Source: Neostapfia colusana (Eukaryota > Streptophyta > Magnoliopsida > Poales > Poaceae). Taken from it: a stretch of 64,000 bases of DNA. How positions within the stretch are numbered: the stretch's first letter is position 1; every line of letters starts with the position of its first letter. This document shows positions 59,299-64,000 of this stretch, in pieces. The stretch lies in contig JASWHV010000009.1 in NCBI GenBank assembly GCA_030760725.1, positions 97,328,780-97,392,779 on the forward strand. The letters run 5' to 3'. Under the pieces are notes generated by a model. The model saw nothing but the letters and a program-made list of their open reading frames with translations. It searched no databases and was not told the DNA's origin. The position numbers and the translations under genes were made by a program.

Positions 59299-60117
59299 CG
59301 GAGCTTACGGTCACAAGCGCCTGGACAACCCACATGATTAGATGAGATGGTTATTGGGATAGTATTTGGTTTGGTTATTGGTTTGGTGATGGTTTGATCT
59401 TTGGATTTTGTTTTTGGGACTGTTGAGTCTGGGTAATGAGATTGGTTGCATGACTGTTGAGTCATGGCAATGAGATTCGATCTCGGTTATGAGATGGAAT
59501 TGAATATGAGATGAGATGGTAGTGAGTACGAGATGGTATTCCTGAGCATGTGAAAAGTTGAGAAAGATAAACGTTCGGATGAGATATGAAAAGTGGTGAA
59601 TCATGATGGAGGTATGTTGATGTTTAAATACATGTTGGGATTACATTCACTCAAAGGTAGTTGTTGTTTTTATCATGATTTGTGAAATAAACTTTGCTTT
59701 TATGCAATGAACCTTTTTATACCTACCTTGATGTAAGCTACATGTCATACTTTCCGCACTTTCTTTGTACGTCATGTACTCACCCTTGCGTTATCATACA
59801 TCATCAGCAACAGGAGGGGAGTACTATGAAGACCACATGGAGTATTAGGCGTGTAATCTACCCTCAACCTTGCCTGTGGAGTAGATATGGAGCGGCTTCT
59901 GCTGCTTAGTTTGCTTCTGCTATAGTTTAGAAGACTTCCGCTGCTAGAATAAGACTTCACTGCTAAGATAAGACTTCCGCTGCAATAAAGATTGATGTAA
60001 TAAAGTACTTGAATCTATTCATTCGTGGTTATATATATTCTAAATTCAGTTTGTGGATTATATGTGTATGTGTGATGAACATCCTGGGCACACATATGCA
60101 TCAGTCCAGGTTCCGTC

Positions 60118-61290
60118 GAATCCACTGACTTATGGGAGCAGCCGCTGACTGGTGGGACGCTCTATGCAACGCTCATGTAAACCAGGAGACTATCACTTGG
60201 GTTGAATTCAAGGAGAGTTTCCACTCTCATTATGTCCCTGTGGGAGTCATGATGCTCAAAAGACAAGAGTTTGAAGGTCTCCGCCAAGGCAAGAAGAGCG
60301 TGAATGAGTACCTTAACAAGTTCACGCAGCTGTCAAGGTATGCCCCCAAAGATGTCAACTCGGACCAACAGAAGTAGTACTTGTTCATGAGAGCGTTGAA
60401 TAATGAGATCCAAGTTCAGCTCCTCAACAATGATTATGCAAGCTTCCAGAAACTTGTTGACAAAGCTATAGCGGTTGAGAGCAAGATCCGAGAGATCAAG
60501 CAAGAGGGCAAGAGAAAGATGCCATACCAGCCACAAGGGAGCAACGTACGCCCCTGGTACATGCCCTCAGCTGCACCACAGTATGGCTCGTCCGCTCCTA
60601 CTTTTCGCCCTAATCAGCCACCACATCAACGTCCTGTCAGGCAAGCACCTCGTGTGCCTCTACCTCCGGCGCCACATCCAAACACGGGCGCTTATGCTCA
60701 AGACCCCCACCCCAACGTACCTGCTGTCATGGGCAACAAGGCATGCTTTGCATGCAGAGAGACGGGACACTTTGTGAGTGAGTGCCCAAAGAGAGGTCCT
60801 AGACAACCAAGCAACGTGCCCAAGCAGAACCCACGGCCGAACGGAGGAGACAATCAAGGAAACCGTGGACAGCAGAACTACACTCGCGGCAACGTGAACC
60901 ATGTCTCTGCTGAGGAAGCGCAACAAGCTGAAGACATCGTGATTGGTATGTTCCTTGCCAACTCCAAACCAGCCAGATTCAGGAGCATCGCATTCATTCA
61001 TATCATCCAAGTACGTTGCCAAGTATAATCTACCCATAACACACTTGAAATATACTATGTTGGTTAATTCTCCCGGTGGAGAGATGAGGACTAATATAGT
61101 ATGTCCGAAAGTAAACCTTAAAATAAGGGGGCTAGACTTCCTTGCCAACCTCATTGTCTTGGATTCCGAAGGGCTTGACATAATACTCGGAACGGAGTAA
61201 TCCAATGTGCTGATAGGAGCGTGCAGTTGACAAACGAGCACGGTACCCGTATTGAGTTCGAGTCAGCTCAACCAACAACCGAGAAGGCAG
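60118..61290 (+). pseudogene. gag-protease remnant of element C
   Basis: It starts mid-gag (LMGAAADWWDALCN), without N-terminus. TAG at 60375-60377 replaces the CAG of relatives. Gag continues to an intact zinc knuckle CFACRETGHFVSEC (~60755), better preserved than in element B. In protease about a dozen bases are lost just before DSGASHSF (~60980), shifting the frame; the downstream part VLDSEGLDIILG is in another frame. Sequence ends at an AAGGCA junction. Confidence 0.9.
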
Positions 61291-61358
61291 AATTCCCTCA
61301 TCTATTCACCACTTTATCGAATCTCGTGGGCGACATTCAATTTAAGGGGGGTATATTT
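61291..61358 (+). pseudogene. Last codons of element C polyprotein and polypurine tract
   Basis: The chromodomain tail (EFPHLFTTLSN) directly follows protease, so all of RT, RNase H and integrase is missing. AATTTAAGGGGGG (61340-61352) is the polypurine tract before the LTR at 61359. Confidence 0.88.
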
Positions 61359-61514
61359 GTAACACCCTCAATTTCGTAGACATGCATGCATTCATATTTT
61401 ATATGGAGAAAACATTTTAAAAGAAGTGGAAACAGAAAAAAGAATCAAAAGGGTAGCCGAAAAGAGCTAATTCCAGTTCGCCGAGGAGCGCTGTAGACAC
61501 TTCCCGCGGCCTGC

Positions 61515-62370
61515 TGGCCACGTGGCGTGATTGGAGCTCATCCCTGTGTTGTGGGGAGAGGTCCGGCACTGCCAGACACATGGCAGGCTCGGAGCTAGCC
61601 TCTGTAGAAGGGGCGAGGTCCGACCCGCTGAACACGTGTCACCTCCGGGACTTACCTCTGCGGAGGAGCGAAGTCCAGCCCTGCAGGACACGTGTCGCCA
61701 CCGGAGCTAGTCGCTGCGGGGAAGTGAGGTCCAACCCGCCGGACACGTGTCGCTCTCAGAACTCACTTCTGAGAGATCCGACACCGCAGGACACGTGTCG
61801 CTCTCGGAACTCACTTCCGAGAGGTCCGGTCCTATTGGACACGTGTCACCTTCGGAGCTCACCTCTTGGAGGTCTGACACTTCTGGACACGTGTCACCTT
61901 CGGAGCTCATCTCCAGGAGGTCCGACGCTGATGCACACGTGTCGACCTCAGAGCTCGTCTCTGAGGAGAAAGGAAGATTAGGCGCTGCTTGACACGTGGC
62001 ACTCTCGGAGCTCACCTCCGAAGAGAGGGGAGGTCCGGCACTGACACGTGGCACATTCGGAGCCACCTACGAAGAGAGGGGAGGTCTGGCACTGACATGT
62101 GGCGTTCACGGAGCTCGTCTCTGGAGAGAGGGGAGGTCCCGAACCACCAGACACATGGCGTACGCGGAACTCGCCTCTGTTGAGAGGGGAGGTTCCGACA
62201 CGCCAGGACACGTGGTGCACGCGGAGCTCACCTCTGAAGAGAGGGGAGGTCTCACCCGCCTGACACACGGCACATCCGGAGCTCGCCTCTACGGAAAGGA
62301 GAGGCCCGACCTCTGCTGGACACGTGGAGCCTCTAGAGCTCATCACCGCGGAGGTGACGAGATCTGAAGT
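61515..62370 (+). promoter_or_regulatory. G-box/ABRE repeat array in U3, C 3' LTR
   Basis: The best-kept array in the window: twelve intact ACGTG cores by my count, ten of them ACGTGKC, at ~50-57 bp steps between 61519 and 62320. Confidence 0.82.
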
Positions 62371-63073
62371 GGTTTTTCTTCTGTACGCGTGGGCATACCC
62401 AATATGGGAGGAAACCGACACAATTTCCACGAGGTTACCGCACTAAATCAATTGGAGATAAGTTGTTAAGATTCAAAAACAATTTGAATAGGACTCTTAT
62501 TTGAAATCCAATCAGATTAGGACTCTTCTTTTTCCAGTTATAAATAGAACCCGAAACAACCCCTTGGTCGTAACATCTTTTCTAAAGCCGACAACTTAGA
62601 AGCCCTAGCTCCCAAACTCGCCGAGCTAAACCTCTTCGCCAGAGTTTGACCACCGGAGAGACCGCCGACGAGCCCATACACGATCACCATCACTGGAGGA
62701 GAGCCGACAATCTATTTTTGCTAGGAGAAAGGACCCAAAGGAAGTAAGGTAGGTTTCCATTACCACCTTACGTGCGGTTTTCTTTGCATCTGTTTATTCG
62801 ATCCTTTTGAACAGAAGCTTTCTCATGGACAGATCATGTGTTGATCGGTTTGATCTAGAGTCAAGATCATCGCCACGTCCACATTTGATCCCTACACCTC
62901 TGTTCATCGTAAAACCCCATGCAAACCCCTTAAAACATGCAAGCACATGCAAGAATACGTACAAACTAAAATGCACCATAGGATTAGCATGCATATGCAC
63001 CATTGCATCTTGAGTAAAGTTTGTGCATAATGATTGATTGCTATAAATCTTGTATGTGCGTGATCGTAATTAG

Positions 63074-63157
63074 AAGGACAAGCTCATGGAGCTATCTACG
63101 AAGAACTACAACAACAAGACTTTGAGATCCCAGAGCAATAGAAGCCACAGGAACAAG
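63074..63157 (+). other. Exon-like 84-bp block in C 3' LTR
   Basis: Same boundaries as the 5' copy; 84 bp. A TAG is present in the third-base frame here. Confidence 0.45.
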
Positions 63158-63867
63158 GCAAGTGCCCTTGACCATATTGATCCATGTTTTGAAAGCTGTT
63201 TTGTTTACGAAAACTATGAATGCTTGAGTCAACTTGATGTGAAACCCTTTTATAGGAGTTTACTAGTTTTGTTAACCACCCTTTCGCCAGGGAAGTTTAT
63301 GAGTTGGGTATGGTGTGTTTTTGCTTCTTGCTTCGCTAATCTATGGGTTATGGGAAGCGATAGAATGTGTCTAGCTACTGCACTCATGAGAATAATGATA
63401 ATGAGAACTTGATCTTAATGAACATGAATCGGAGGTAGATCTAGGCAAGCTTGGTTTGTGGATGTGGTAGCATGAGATGGTGGTTTTACTTGCCGTAGAT
63501 CTAAGGACCGGTTCATGCGAGCACATGCTAGGATGACAGTGCCACCACAAGACCAAATATGGGTGCGGCTTAGCTGACTAATTAGGTAAGTTTCTAGATT
63601 GTTATGGACCTTCGAAGGCGCGGGGAATGGGAGTCGAGAGAGGACTGCCCTGGGAACTGCATGGCACAAGAGGGGGCCCGTAGGTGGGAGAATGGAGATT
63701 CTAGCCTGCTGGTGAAACCTTAGAGAGACCATACATCTAGTAGCCCCTTTGTAAAGGCTATTTTGTGATCTCTTGGCTAAACACTGACGGTTGTGTACTG
63801 GTATAATGGAGGTTCTGCAGTCGCCGACGGGTGACGAAATCACAAACTTGTGGGTAAAGTGGTGCAA

Positions 63868-63897
63868 ACTCTATAGAGTGTAAAACTATCATGATAG
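63868..63897 (+). other. Palindrome pair in C 3' LTR
   Basis: ACTCTATAGAGT (63868-63879) and CTATCATGATAG (63886-63897) are both perfect. The first has a paired centre change (GC to AT) relative to family A. Confidence 0.8.
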
Positions 63898-64000
63898 CCG
63901 AGCTTACGGTCACAAGCGCCTGGACAACCCACATGATTAGATGGGATGGTTATTGGGATGGTATTTGGTTTGGTTATTGGTTTGGTGATGGTTTGGTCTT

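Larger units (their letters stand above)
56777..60117 (+). repeat. 5' LTR of element C (terminal ~35 bp missing)
   Basis: It starts TGTAACACCCTCAATTT after CTCCA (56772-56776). The G-box array is at 56935-57770, TATAAATA at 57943-57950, donor-like AAG|GTAGGC near 58152, the exon-like block at 58474-58557 and palindromes at 59269-59298. Identity with the B LTR stops at GGTTCCGT (~60117), before the expected LTR terminus and PBS, and gag follows at once. The end was therefore deleted. Confidence 0.9.
61359..64000 (+). repeat. 3' LTR of element C, continues beyond window
   Basis: Starts TGTAACACCCTCAATTT after the polypurine tract and is colinear with the 5' LTR, differing at about 4% by eye near the start. 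It is cut by the window end, so the target duplication cannot be checked. TATAAATA is at 62539-62546. Confidence 0.92.

Noticed and set aside
61515..62370. CRISPR-like array
   Set aside because: Spacing is regular, but repeats are degenerate, the 'spacers' are repeats too, it lies in the U3 of plant LTRs, and no cas-like gene is present.

Overview
The window looks like heterochromatic, repeat-saturated nuclear DNA from a flowering plant, most likely a grass. No host gene, rRNA, tRNA or CRISPR array could be supported. Almost every kilobase belongs to an LTR retrotransposon. Most are Ty3/Gypsy elements with long LTRs (2.8-3.4 kb), a TGGTATCAGAGC primer-binding site (initiator-Met tRNA type) and a C-terminal chromodomain after integrase, that is Tekay/Del-like chromoviruses. 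One Ty1/Copia (SIRE/Maximus-like) element and one element with a plant gypsy-type transposon ORF (PF04195-like) are also present. The grass assignment is inferred from element types and LTR composition. It was not tested against a database.

Layout. 1-1600 (minus): RT to integrase start of element F, running off the left edge. 1601-24578: a block of family A elements inside F. It holds a 5' LTR (1601-4778), PBS, ORF0, decayed gag-pol (6075-10543), a partial LTR (10588-11228), a second gag-protease copy (11225-12296), a solo LTR with GTTAT target duplication (12297-15726), the rest of the second pol (15732-18353), a 3' LTR (18399-21235), an inverted 455-bp LTR fragment (21236-21690) and a minus-strand LTR (21691-24578). 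24579-32.8 kb (minus): the 5' half of F, with gag-protease, an intact 314-codon ORF0, PBS and LTR. 32.8-34.9 kb: a Copia-type LTR end and a minus family-A-like LTR. 34886-38831 (+): 3' part of element E (integrase-chromodomain plus LTR). 38832-41322 (minus): Copia pol and 3' region. 41323-56776 (+): element D (LTR plus PF04195-like ORF), interrupted by complete element B (44099-55444, minus, target duplication ACTGC). 56777-64000 (+): element C, a gutted relative of B, whose 3' LTR runs off the right edge.

All polyproteins carry stops, frameshifts or deletions, so this is a graveyard of nested insertions and nothing here looks autonomous.

The most interesting signals are non-coding. (1) LTRs of families A, B/C and F share a module with successive perfect palindromes whose paired bases co-vary, beside the PBS side of the LTR. 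(2) The same LTRs carry an exon-like block of 69, 81 or 84 bp bounded by an AG acceptor and a GC-type donor, and gag or ORF0 start codons directly follow 3'-splice-site-like AGs. Together these suggest spliced translation mRNAs, with the palindromes and PBS confined to unspliced genomic RNA. (3) The U3 of B/C LTRs is an array of ABRE/G-box units (ACGTGKC). D carries a similar array.
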